Assembly (NCBI GenBank): GCA_004802725.1
Contig: SGPM01000176.1
Coordinates: forward strand, 1 to 54,621
Length of the DNA: 54,621 nt
Direction of reading: 5' to 3'
From: Antrodiella citrinella
Taxonomy: Eukaryota > Basidiomycota > Agaricomycetes > Polyporales > Steccherinaceae
The notes below the pieces were generated by a model, which was given only the letters and a program-made list of their open reading frames with translations, was not told the origin of the DNA and ran no database searches. Positions 34,001 through 43,835 of this stretch are shown here, piece by piece (within the stretch, counting starts at the first letter, position 1; each line of letters begins with the position of its first letter). The position numbers were made by a program, and so were the translations under genes.

Positions 34001-35108
34001 CCGAAAATTCTACTCTCGCGTCTTCCTCGCAACTCAAGCGTTATGTACAGATACGCAGCTCAGTCACACACATCATTCACAACGCATGGAAACTTGACTT
34101 CAACCTCTCCGTCAGCTCGTTCCAGAGCCACATCGCGGGGGCGCGCGCGCTTCTCGACATTTCCGCGTCCTTCGCGAATCCCGTGAAGCTGCTGTTCTCG
34201 TCTTCCATCGCTGCAGCGCAGGCATGGAATCTCGCAGATGGCTCGGTTCCGGAAGAAGTCCTTCCAGATGCGGCGGTTGCTGTGGGTACCGGATATGGGT
34301 CGTCGAAGTATGTGACGGAGAGAGTAGGTCTCGCGTGAATGGTATCTCTGGACAAGTAGCTGATTTGCACGATTTCAGCTATTGGCGAAAGCGCGGGAGA
34401 ATGGACTCGAAACCATCTCTTTCCGCATTGGCCAGTTGTCCGGATCGACCACTACTGGTGCTTGGAACATTACTGACTGGGTTCCTATCATCGTCAAGTC
34501 CAGTATCACTTTGGGATACCTTCCGGATATCAATGGAGTGAGTTCAAGCTCGTGACTATGAGTTATTTACTGACCTCTTTCTCTGGTCAGCTCGTCGACT
34601 GGACACCTTTGGACATTGCTGCTCAAACCGTAGTTGACGCCGTGGAGTCCCCTGAGCCATTACCCACTCTAGTCAACATCGTCCATCCACGGCCGACGCG
34701 CTGGTCGGATGTGTTCGCCGCCGTCAACACCACCCTGGGTGGACATCTTCACGTCGTACCCTTTAGCAAATGGCTCAGTAAAGTCGAGGCTCATTCTGCC
34801 AATGCAACCGAGCACGACTTCGATACTGTGGTGAGTCTTCCAGAGTGCTTTCATGCAGTTCTTCCAGTTGATCTCAGGTGTTCTACTAGCCTGCCATCAA
34901 GTTGCTCAGGTTCTTCCGTGCGATTGATGCTGCTAGCATCGCAAATCCAGAAGCACCACTGGTGGGTGGCCGAACGCCGTACGATAATGTTAAGGCCCAA
35001 AGGATTAGCTGCTCGCTGAGCATAGCGAAACCGATTGATTCGGAAAGCGTCAGCCTTTGGTTGAAGTATTGGATACACCAGGACCCGAAATTTGTAGGTA
35101 GACTGTAG
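31094..35108 (+). CDS. Adenylate-forming reductase (A-T-R), copy 1, 1082 aa
   Basis: Fifteen exons (31094-31393, 31447-31795, 31858-32093, 32144-32197, 32250-32495, 32553-32659, 32709-32746, 32816-32993, 33043-33204, 33255-33416, 33470-33995, 34051-34323, 34379-34537, 34591-34830, 34890-35108) give 1082 residues. The adenylation domain shows YLHSSGSTGSPKP near residue 190 (core A3), SVYGATECG near 340 (A5) and GRADDVIVLGSGEKI near 435 (A8). The carrier domain has VDIFDQGFDSLSATFLRNRI with the phosphopantetheine Ser near 611, coded across an intron. The reductase domain has LLTGSTGSLGSHIL near 707 (NADPH loop) and YGSSKYVTE with Tyr868/Lys872. No condensation domain. Such enzymes activate a carboxylic acid as adenylate, load it on the carrier and release it as aldehyde or alcohol. 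Substrate is not deducible. Confidence 0.9.
34252..34616. repeat. Gene-conversion tract shared with copy 2
   Basis: This 365-base stretch (end of exon 12 to start of exon 14, two introns included) matches 39734-40098 with about eleven differences by my count and no indel. Introns outside the tract, such as the first ones, are not alignable between the copies. Confidence 0.6.
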
Positions 35109-35771
35109 CTCACATGTTAGTAGTAGATGAGTAAGAAGCAATTTCGAATGACAAACATTAGATATCAGAGGCTACATCTAGTGCTATCTGTTGTTCCGTG
35201 CACTAGAGCTCTATCGTGCATTGCACCTATAAAAGGCAACGACTTCCCGATACGATCTGGAAGAGCGCAACTTGACAGGGCTGAATTTGAGAGATGTTCA
35301 AGCTTTCTGAGTCTCTAGACTCGACAAAGCCAAATTCGAATCTGACACTCATCCTCACAGCCATGTGCAACGATTCGTCCAAGGACCGTGCTATTCTCAA
35401 GATCATGATATTAGATAAGCATGGATGGGTATGGCGTCCAAGCTTCAAGTCTTGATACTTACAGTCATCCCGAGTCCCAATGTTTTGTCTTGGTCACACG
35501 CCACTGTGAGTCTTGGCTTCCATCTCTGTTTATGGAGCTCGCTCATGACATCAACTCGTTACCACCTTCTCAGCGTTTGCTTTTACACATGTTCGCCAAT
35601 TCTATGTTCTTCGTCCCCTCTAAGCGTTGCGCACCGATCTACAACATATGGAACAGAACCATCACGAACAAGATATCATACGTCTACGTTATAAAAAACA
35701 CCACGCATCATCCCCGGTTTGCAATTGTTGACTACGAGGGTGACACTCAACACGATGTGTCCAGTGTCCAG
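35109..35771. other. Spacer with dispersed repeat
   Basis: A TATAAAA directly overlaps a copy of the dispersed short repeat at 35231. A frame at 35421-35770 runs open into the reductase relic but matches nothing I recognise; it may be debris of the same relic. Confidence 0.3.
35231..35258 (+). repeat. Dispersed short repeat, copy d
   Basis: The plus strand reads AAAAGGCAACGACTTCCCGA and then TACGATCT, joined to a TATA word; same motif as at 5436, 8428 and 26979. Confidence 0.4.
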
Positions 35772-36022
35772 ATCCGAAATTTCGTCACGCACATCATTCA
35801 CAAACTAGATTTAGATCTTGCCGTCATCGGTGCTTTTGAATCTTCCAGGCCATCACGAACCCAGACGCTCCTCTGGCGGGCGGCCGACCATTGTACGATA
35901 ACGCCAAGGCTCAGAAGATCAGTGACGGCCTGAGCACAGCTAGACCAATGGAAGCTGAAAGCGTTAGCATATGGTTCAAGTCCTGGAAGCAGCAAGACGC
36001 GAAGTTTGCGAGCAGACAATGA
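35772..36022 (+). pseudogene. Relic of a third adenylate-forming reductase
   Basis: After a CAG acceptor, IRNFVTHIIHKLDLDLAV corresponds to the start of exon 12 of the two full genes (IRSSVTHIIHNAWKLDFNLS). This is followed, in another frame, by NPDAPLAGGRPLYDNAKAQK and SWKQQDAKFASRQ then TGA at 36020-36022, which matches exon 15. Exons 12 (most), 13 and 14 are deleted and everything upstream is missing. The sequence is closer to copy 2 in NPDAPLAGGRP but keeps its own changes. It shows that the locus once had at least three tandem copies. Confidence 0.75.
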
Positions 36023-36574
36023 TTATAGTGATTCACAACTCGGTGCCGATGGTTTGCAATTGAAGAACAAGCCTGATCGGAGAAGGTGTTGGGACTCGGA
36101 TTGGCAGACGACAGCTGCAAGTATGGTTACCGCCAGGATATCGCATTGTTGCAGTACATTAGTTCTCGTTCATACAGAGCTCTCGTTTATACGGCATACA
36201 AACGGCATGTCTCTTTCTTCTTGCGCTGGACATCGATAGACTCAGCGACACTGATCGCCACAGTGGTCTCGGGGTTACCCTATATGGTAACCCCGAATTC
36301 GGTCATATGGTCAGGTCAGATGATTTTTTCTATCGTATTAGTAACTTGCACAGCCCTGGCTCAATAATATTTCTCTCATTGAACATTGCTCAAACAACTC
36401 AAACTAGAAGTCCGCGCGCCCGGCTAGAAATGTCGAAATATCTTGTCCATCATGACAGGGTACTGGGAAGCCTCCGAGTCCTGCGAAGGGAATCCTTATC
36501 ACTAGCTCAATCGCTGACAGGAGCACCCATATATAACGAGTCGAAACACTGGCAACTGACTGCACTCCATCACA
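36023..36574. other. Upstream region of reductase gene 2
   Basis: It holds the dyad element at 36269-36296 and a probable promoter. The 5' UTR has no ATG conflict. Nothing else is seen. Confidence 0.35.
36269..36296. promoter_or_regulatory. Perfect dyad upstream of reductase gene 2
   Basis: TCGGGGTTACC (36269-36279), spacer CTATAT, GGTAACCCCGA (36286-36296): an 11-base perfect inverted repeat about 280 bases before the ATG at 36575. It shares core and spacer length with the element at 30592-30623 although the surrounding promoter sequences have diverged. Confidence 0.5.
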
Positions 36575-39500
36575 ATGGCACCGCCCAAAAACCTTCCCCC
36601 ATTGGACGGATCTCTTAACGTCCTACCGGGCTTCATCGATTTTCATGCCGAGCACAACCCCGACTCGCCTTGGGTCAAATTCCCTTCGTCCGAGAAAGAG
36701 GGAGAATCGGAAACGATCACGTTTCTTCAGTTCTCGCAAGCCAGTCATAAAGTCGCTCACACTTTGCGGCCAGGCAGGACGGGACCTGAAGGCGAAGTCG
36801 TCGCAGTCCTCGTCCACTACGATGCCGTACTATACTTGGGCTTACTCGCGGGGATGATAAGAGCGGGTATCGTTGTACGTGTTCTTCATCACATTTCTTG
36901 TCACATGGCTAACATCCTCCCCAAAGCCTTTCCCCATGTCTCCTCGCAACTCGCCGGAAGCCGTATGTCAGATGCTTGAGAAAACATCGTGCCGCAAGAT
37001 CATCATCAATCCTGCGGTATCCAGTCTGGCATCCGCGGTTTCAATCATGATGGCAGAAAGGCATGCCCCAATTGAGACTTTACAGTTTCCCGAACCGCAT
37101 GCAATATTTCCATCTCTGCAAGGCGCAAATACTGCTAATGTAGAACCATACCCATCTGCCTCGGCGCCCTCACGACCTGATGATGTCGTTATATATCTTC
37201 ATTCCTCTGGCTCAACAGGATTTCCCAAGCCCATCGCTAAAACGCACAGAATCATCTTGGAATGGGCCCATTACCGTATGTTTATGTCCGAGTCGCCATA
37301 TACCCAGTCATAACTCATCTCATTGAACTTGTAGCTTATGTATCCGTCGGTCGAACACGTGATTTCTGCACTGGCGCAGCACCCTTGCCAACTTTCCATT
37401 CTATGGGCATCGTGGTGCAATTTTTTACCCCTCTGGTATGCGGACAATATGTGGGATTATACGCACCTCAGGCACCTGCCCCGCCCGTTGTTCCAACTCC
37501 ACAGAACATTCTTGACACCTGCAAATCGACGCAGTGCAATACAATGATCACTGTCCCGTCATTCATAGAGGTATATATGTTTTTAACGTTTCTTCCATAG
37601 CTAAGTCCGGCGTAGATCTGGGCTCAATCTCAAGCAGACGTGGAGTACTTAGCTTCTTTGGATGCCCTTGTAAGAACTCTTCGTCTCTGTATAGTTCTAA
37701 TTATCACGCTGATCGATCACTCCAGATCTTCGCTGGTGGACCTGTCTCCGATGTCAATGGTGTTAAGCTAACTGCAGCTGGAGTCAAGTTGTTCGCCTGC
37801 TACGGCGTTACAGAGTCCGGTGTTCCGACTGGCCTTTTTGATACTGACGACTCCCAAGGACCCGATGCGGACGTGAAGACCAGTGCTGATTGGGCTTGGA
37901 TGACGTTCTCCGACAGAGTGGACATTAGATGGGATCCTCAAGGCGACGGAACATTCGAGTTGCAGTACCTGGTAAGCCGCTTACAAAGGATTACAGTAGG
38001 AGTTCAAGCTCAACTTTTCTTCGTTGACAGACTTGCCCTACGCATCATCCGTCTGTCGAGAACTTACCAGATACGAAAGGGTACGCAACGTCAGACTTGT
38101 GGGAGCCGCATCCGATAAAAAAGGGTTTGTGGCGCATGTGAGTAGTCTAGTTCGGCTTATATACCTGTATTCTGACGTCCTCGCAGCGTTGGACGTACTG
38201 ACGACGTTATCGTTCTTGGGTCTGGTAAGTACATCTGTTGCTATCGCGCTCCTGCCTGCATCCAACTGTGACACAGCGGAGAAGATCGTCCCGATTCCAC
38301 AAGAAGGTTTCTTGACTTCGCTTCCGTTCGTCAACGGGGCAGTTATGTTTGGACGAGGAAAGACCCAGGCTGGCGTCCTCGTGGAACTTCGATCTGATGC
38401 CGCGATAGATCTTAAGGACGGAAAAGCCCTGGTTGATTTCAGGAACAAGATCTGGTATGCAGTATTTTCAATATCTAACGAGGAAGCATCGGAGGCTGAT
38501 AACCGTATTCGCAGGCCTTACGTAGAGAAAGCGAATACGTTGGCCCCTTCTTTTGCACGAATTTTCAAGGAAATAATCTTAGTCACAGACCTCGCAAAAC
38601 CCATGGCTCGAGCTGCGAAGGGTACACCCATGCGCAAGTTGATTTTGCGAGAATATGCGGACGAGATAGACCAGTTGTAAGTCAAATTATCCTTCAAATC
38701 GATGTAAATTGTTAAGCCCAACCCGTAGATACGAAACTGTTGAAGCCAGCACCTCGTCGAATGGAACGGATCCACCATCGTCTTGGAACGTCGAGGCAGT
38801 AGAGGAATGGCTAGTGAAGCATGCGACCACGATAAACAAGGGACAAGAGCCTGTTGCGACTGTGGATATCTTCGATCAAGGTTTCGACAGGTGGTTTTGT
38901 CCTATGATTGCTCATTATTTGTTTATCGCTGACATTCAAGTTCGTCCCAGTTTGAGCGCCACATTCTTGCGTAACCGTATCATTGGTACCCTACGGTCCT
39001 CCTCGGACGCCAACGTACGCGACGCAGCGACTCGTATCTCACAGGAGTTCGTTTTCCTACACACCACCTTACAACGTCTCGCCGCTGCCGTCGTTCATTT
39101 GGTATACCCGCAGAAAGTCTCCGAAGAGCCGATGTCTAGCAAGGACGAGATACTTGATCTCATCGCGAAGTACTCTGCGGATATGCCTCGGTTCAAGGAG
39201 CAGGGCCTGCCGATCAAGTCGGAGGGTGCAGTAGTATTTCTCACTGGGTCTACTGGAAGTCTCGGATCGCATATCCTCGCCGCTCTGCTTGCATCACCCA
39301 AGGTAAAGAAGGTCTTCACGTTAGACAGGCCGGGTAACTCCTCCGTGGAAGCCAGGTTGCAATTCGCCTTTGAGAGTAGAGGTCTGCCTGGAGAACTTTT
39401 GCAATCCGAGAAACTCGTGGCACTGGTGGGAATTCTGTCCCAACACTCGTTAGGGTTGAACGATGACAATCTCCCAGAGGTAAATTCACGAGGCCTTCAC

Positions 39501-40601
39501 ATCGTATCTTGAACTTATGGGGCTCTTCTCAGATCCGCAGCTCAGTCACTCATATCATTCACAACGCCTGGAAACTTGACTTCAACCTCTCTGTCAGCTC
39601 GTTCCAGAGCCACATTGCGGGAACGCGCGCGCTTCTCGACTTCTCCGCGTCCTTCGTAAATCCCGTGAAACTATTGTTCACGTCGTCCATTGGTGCTGCA
39701 CAAGCATGGAACGTCGCAGATGGCTCTGTCCCAGAAGAAGTCCTTCCAGATGCGGCGGTTGCTGTGGGTACCGGATATGGGTCGTCGAAGTATGTGACGG
39801 AGAGGGTGAGTCTCGCGTGAATGGTATCTCTAGGCAACTAGCTGATTTGCACGATTTCAGCTATTGGCGAAAGCGAGGGAGAATGGACTCGAAACCATCT
39901 CTTTCCGCATTGGCCAGTTGTCCGGATCGACCACTACTGGTGCTTGGAACATTACCGACTGGGTTCCTATCATCATCAAGTCCAGTATCACTTTGGGATA
40001 CCTTCCGGATATCAATGGAGTGAGTTCAAGCTCGTGACTATGAGTCATTTACTGATCTCTTTCTCTGGTCAGCTCGTCGACTGGACACCTTTGGACATCG
40101 CTGCACGTACTATAGTCGATACCGTCGAGACACCAGGACCACTTCCCGCCTTTGTCAACCTCGTCCACCCACGACCTTCACGTTGGTCGGATGTTTTCGC
40201 CGCTGTCAACAACTGTCTTGGTGGGTATCTTCACGTCGTCCCCTTCAGCGAATGGCTCAGAAACGTCGAGGCTCATTCTGCCAATGCCACCGAACACGAC
40301 TTCGAGAATGTGGTAAGTTTAAAAAGCTATTATCGTACATTTCGTATATTCAGTTGACTGACGTTTCACGTTATTGTAGCCTGCCATCAAATTGCTCAGA
40401 TTCTTTCGTGCGATTGAGGCTGCCAGCACTGCCAACCCGGATGCTCCTCTGGCAGGTGGACGACCATTGTATGATAGTGTCAAGGCCCAGAAGGTCAGTC
40501 GCGCGTTGAGCACGGCCAAACCGATTGAGGCAGAAGGCGGAGCCGGCCTTTGGCTTCGGTATTGGAAACAACAGGACCCGAAATTTGCGAGCGGCGTGTA
40601 G
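36575..40601 (+). CDS. Adenylate-forming reductase (A-T-R), copy 2, 1084 aa
   Basis: Fifteen exons at positions homologous to copy 1 (first 36575-36874, then 36927-37275, 37335-37570, 37616-37669, 37726-37971, 38031-38137, 38187-38224, 38277-38454, 38515-38676, 38729-38890, 38951-39479, 39533-39805, 39861-40019, 40073-40312, 40380-40601) give 1084 residues; ten of the first eleven exons have exactly the same length as in copy 1. Motifs are intact: YLHSSGSTGFPKP, ACYGVTESG, GRTDDVIVLGSGEKI, FDQGFDSLSATFLRN, LTGSTGSLGSHIL and YGSSKYVTE. Compared with copy 1, the A5 region reads ACYGVTESG instead of SVYGATECG and several residues between A3 and A5 differ (for example GRTRDFCTGAAPLPTF against RERDIRIAVPALPTF), so the acid accepted could differ. 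The product would be an aldehyde or alcohol. Cytosolic; needs a phosphopantetheinyl transferase. Confidence 0.9.
39734..40098. repeat. Gene-conversion tract shared with copy 1
   Basis: This is the partner of 34252-34616, same length, about 97 per cent identical by hand count including both introns. Confidence 0.6.
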
Positions 40602-41188
40602 CTGATAGTTCGAATGGTAGAAGAGAATCAGAGGAATATGAGCATTGTGATGTTTCTTGTCGCCAACGTACCTTGTGTTGTATGATATGGTATTTCTTTC
40701 CTGCTGTCGCAGCAGTGGCGCTGCAACTTCACGGCGAGTCCGACATGACGTGCCAAATTTCTCTTTGGGAAGTGATGCAGGAAACGTACGTTTGTTATGC
40801 GCTATACATGTGTTGAAAAGTTGGTATCATTGGGACCGTATTCGACAAGTCGTTATATTGAATTGTGAGACGGAGGGCGAAGGACGGGGATCGCGTGGAC
40901 CGTGGGTGCCGCCTCTTGCTTCCGGACTTCATCTCCTTCAGCCACTTTCGCGTTTCCTCCCTCTTCCTCCCCCTCCATCTCGACTGCTGCACTTGAAATC
41001 TGTTAATATTGAAGCTGGTACATTGAACCCAAGTGTTGCATTGCTCATCGGACCGATAGTACTTTACGTTCATATCTTGTGGCGCGTCATTAACGCGTCA
41101 TTTCCAGGGGGGGACCCACCGTAAACATGGCTTCTGTACTCTCAGATACCCTAGGATGCAGTATCGGCGCTCACCAAATACTTCTTAG
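40602..41188. other. 3' flank of reductase gene 2
   Basis: No gene is seen. A pyrimidine-rich stretch lies at 40930-40985 and a GGGGGGG run near 41107. The last bases end in an acceptor-like CTTCTTAG directly before the histone-like exon. Confidence 0.3.
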
Positions 41189-41305
41189 TTCCCTGTCGGA
41201 CGCATTCATCGTTACCTCAAGCAACGTACTCAACACAATATGCGAACTGGAGCCAAAGCAGCTGTAGACACATCCGCCATCTTGGAATACCTCACAGCGG
41301 AAGTT
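41189..41305 (+). pseudogene. Histone H2A.Z-like exon fragment
   Basis: After CTTCTTAG the frame reads [17 protein letters not shown] and then [21 protein letters not shown], 39 codons that match the H2A.Z histone fold from the first helix to the LEYLTAEV of helix 2. Upstream (AKAGLQ) and downstream (LELAGN..., docking domain) parts are absent: after GCGGAAGTT the frame stays open for 37 codons to a TAG but the sequence is unrelated. YTSAIL has become DTSAIL and the loop HGR has become HNMR. This is a captured or decayed exon, not a working histone gene. The intron-like boundary argues against a processed copy. Confidence 0.7.
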
Positions 41306-41962
41306 GGGACATCCACCGCAGACCTATGTGATGCTGCCATGGACGCACTTGAATATTGTGAAAATGACTATGCATCGAGGATAAACAACGAGACAGCCTA
41401 CGATTTCCTTGACATCTAGTCAAGCACGATATCCTTCGCCGCCTTCAATGCTCTCTGCATCTCATCTAGTCCCTCCCCTCGGACGGTTTCAACCAGACTG
41501 TTACTGCGCTGAAAGATGTTACGCCAGCCAACAACGTCATGGCTAGCTGCTATCCCCGAGGACTCAATATCCAGACATGATGTCTTCGCGGTCGCAAATG
41601 CTGCCTCTTGGTGCGGATGGGATGCTTGGGAGAAATCAACAACGGGTCACAGTATCCAGAAACGGACTACGCTGATTGGCCCTTGGACGTACCATAAGTA
41701 CAGGTCCTGATTAGCATGCCCGAGACCGGATGGGATCTAGATGTTTCCTGGTGGCTGAGACGTCATGTACATTGGTACATTGACAATGTGAGAACAGGTA
41801 ATAAGGATTCAAGTGGGATGACCAGTGGACGAGCCTAATCGACACGCGAAGTAAGGGACTGCTGACTGGGTCAATCAACCATTACCACTCATCATCATCC
41901 TGCACGTCATCCAGCCTCCGCCCACCATCAATCCGAATAAACTCGCGGATGATATCCNTNTG
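41306..41962. other. Gap with possible C-terminal gene fragment
   Basis: On the minus strand about 41955-41885, the frame FIRIDGGRRLDDVQDDDEW ends at a stop and looks like the acidic C-terminus of some protein cut off by the LTR junction, but the protein is not recognised. Two Ns (41958, 41960) mark that junction. Otherwise nothing is seen. Confidence 0.25.
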
Positions 41963-42136
41963 TGTTAGAATTCCTGAGNACAGTAGGAATAGAATGAATG
42001 TATTGCGTTTGGCTGAGCTCTTGCAAACGCATGAGAGAGGGGGAAATACACGAAAAGAGGGCTTTATCTACGAAAACGGGATCAATGATAAATCCGTTGT
42101 TGATCTACGAGAACTGCCTCATCATAGATTTCAACA
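41963..42136 (+). repeat. Copia-like solo LTR, copy 2
   Basis: It begins TGTTAGAATTCC and ends GATTTCAACA like 4892-5065. It directly abuts the FunK1 fragment at 42137. The sequence before it is not kinase-like, so this is not a simple insertion into the kinase gene. Ns lie at 41979 and just outside (41958, 41960). Confidence 0.55.
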
Positions 42137-42557
42137 ATGGCTATCGATCTTTTGAAACCGAACCCTCCCCAACCTATTTACTGTCACGACTTGGAGTCCC
42201 TTTTCCACGTCATGGTCTGGCACGCTCACCGGTATCAAGATGGTAAACTGGTAGATGACCCGCCTTTCGAAGACTGGGCCCGCGGCACTTTTGATGTTGC
42301 GTTCAAGAGCAAGACCAGCTTTATTTTGTCGGGTAATATCGACCCTACACCACAACATAAACCTCTTTACGATGTTTTGTTCGATTCTCAGAGAGCTCTC
42401 GCAAGAGGGATAGTTCAGACCCGGGCACAACGGGAGACTTCCCCTGATGGCAGTCGTCGTATCGTCCTCCCGACTGAGGAAGAGATGTTGACGTTGTGTG
42501 GCAACTTCTCTTTCGAAATCGTGGAGACACTCTTCAAGGAGTGTGATCCCATGAGAG
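42137..42557 (+). pseudogene. FunK1 kinase C-lobe fragment
   Basis: An open frame of 140 codons starts at the LTR border and reads AIDLLKPNPPQPIYCHDLES, LFHVMVWHAHRYQDGKLVD, FEDWARGTF and onward to a donor-like GTCAGT at 42558. The HDLESLFHVMVW block is the hallmark of fungal FunK1 protein kinases (C-lobe, after the catalytic loop). The N-lobe, catalytic loop and DFG-like motif are missing. The ATG at 42137 is an accident of the junction with the LTR. It is about 80 per cent similar to the fragment starting at 43244. Confidence 0.7.
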
Positions 42558-43243
42558 GTCAGTCGATACTCGTCATCTCATGCATTCCTGTTCTGATCAG
42601 TCTTTCCCTTTGACTAGTGGTTGTATCGAAGTAACTCCACGAAGGTTAGCTTGCGGTGCCGTCTTAGCTTCACCATCCGACTCAGGAAGTATGTACTGCA
42701 TTGATCGCCGATGTTTTCGTGAAGTTGTACTTAGGTACGTCTACCTCTACCGAGACGACTGTCGTCTGCAGAGCATCACTGTCATCATAAATGATGAGGC
42801 TGGTGGGAAGGGGTGTATCATGATGATCCTTCGAATAACGGCATCGACGTTGTTGCAGTGACATCCCTAGTTCGCCCTATTACCCAATGATCTATATCCT
42901 CGCTAGACCGCAGCGACTTTCAAGAGGCGTCAGATGTGATTTTCAGTGACACTGATAAGATCTGCAGCAACCATGTGGCAACACGGACGATTTGACAACA
43001 ACAACAACTGCTCTAACGCTCACCCTTCCTCTGATCTGAGATCAAGCCTTAGGACAACTTGAAGGGCTTTACAGAGCGAGAATCGAATAGGTGAATGATT
43101 CTCGATACCTGATCCTTGGAGTGTACTCTAATAAGTGGAAAGGTTCTCCAGGATCACGGGCATTATCACTACGCCCTCACGACCCCCACTGGCATTGTGA
43201 CAAGACTTTGCATTCATTATCGAGACTCGACATCTTATAGTAC
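42558..43243. other. Gap between FunK1 fragments
   Basis: No gene is recognised. It probably includes degraded downstream parts of the first fragment; frames here are short and show no domain. Confidence 0.3.
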
Positions 43244-43835
43244 ATGGAAAGTTTTACCACGTCGACTTCAGGCTCGAAGTACAGCGAGGCCAAGCTACTA
43301 CCGCTCTCTGGTCTGGTGGACGCCGACGAGGTCTACAAAGTCTATTACGACGTCTTTCGCGGTACGTTCTTACACGTATCACAGACGCCACCGGCAACTC
43401 ATCTTGACATGCTTTTCGTTCAGGATATCGTAGATTATACGACCAAGGCGGTGCGGAACATTTGCATCGCAATATCAACTATGCCGACATCGCGTGTCGT
43501 CGACACGATGATGGGAGTGTCTCTGGTGTTCTCCTCGATCTCGACGTCAGCTCTTCTTCTTCCTCCGCGCAACGCACATCTGCGCCCAATGTCTTCAAGG
43601 CTATAGACCTCTTGTGCGCGGACCCTCCCAAACCTCTCTACCGGCACGATTTGGAGTCCCTTTTCTATGTCATGGTCTGGCACATTCATCGATATCAAGA
43701 TGGTAAATTGGTAGATGACCCGCCTTTCGAAGATTGGGCCCGCGGCACTTTGATGTTGCATCCCAGAGCAAGCGCAGCTTCATTCTCTTAGGTCCTATCA
43801 ACCCTACGCCCCAACACAAACCCCTCCTCGGCGAT
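43244..43835 (+). pseudogene. FunK1 kinase fragment with broken frame
   Basis: Exon 43244-43361, an intron and exon 43424 onward give DADEVYKVYYDVFRGYRRLY, HLHRNINYADIACRRHDDGS, VSGVLLDLD, FKAIDLLCADPPKPLYRHDL and ESLFYVMVWHIHRYQDGK. FunK1 kinases normally have HRDIS and a DFD/DWD-type metal motif; here HRD is HRN, so the catalytic base is lost, and the metal motif is DLD. After DWARGT one T is missing compared with the first fragment (GCACTTTGATG at 43746 against GCACTTTTGATG), which shifts the frame; SFILLGPINPTPQHKPLL follows in the next frame. N-lobe not found. A pseudogene. Confidence 0.7.

Noticed and set aside
41998..42136. Frame MNVLRLAELLQTHERGGNTR, present in both LTR copies, as a gene
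   Set aside because: It lies wholly in the 174-base repeat, has stops or junctions at both ends, and is better explained as LTR sequence.
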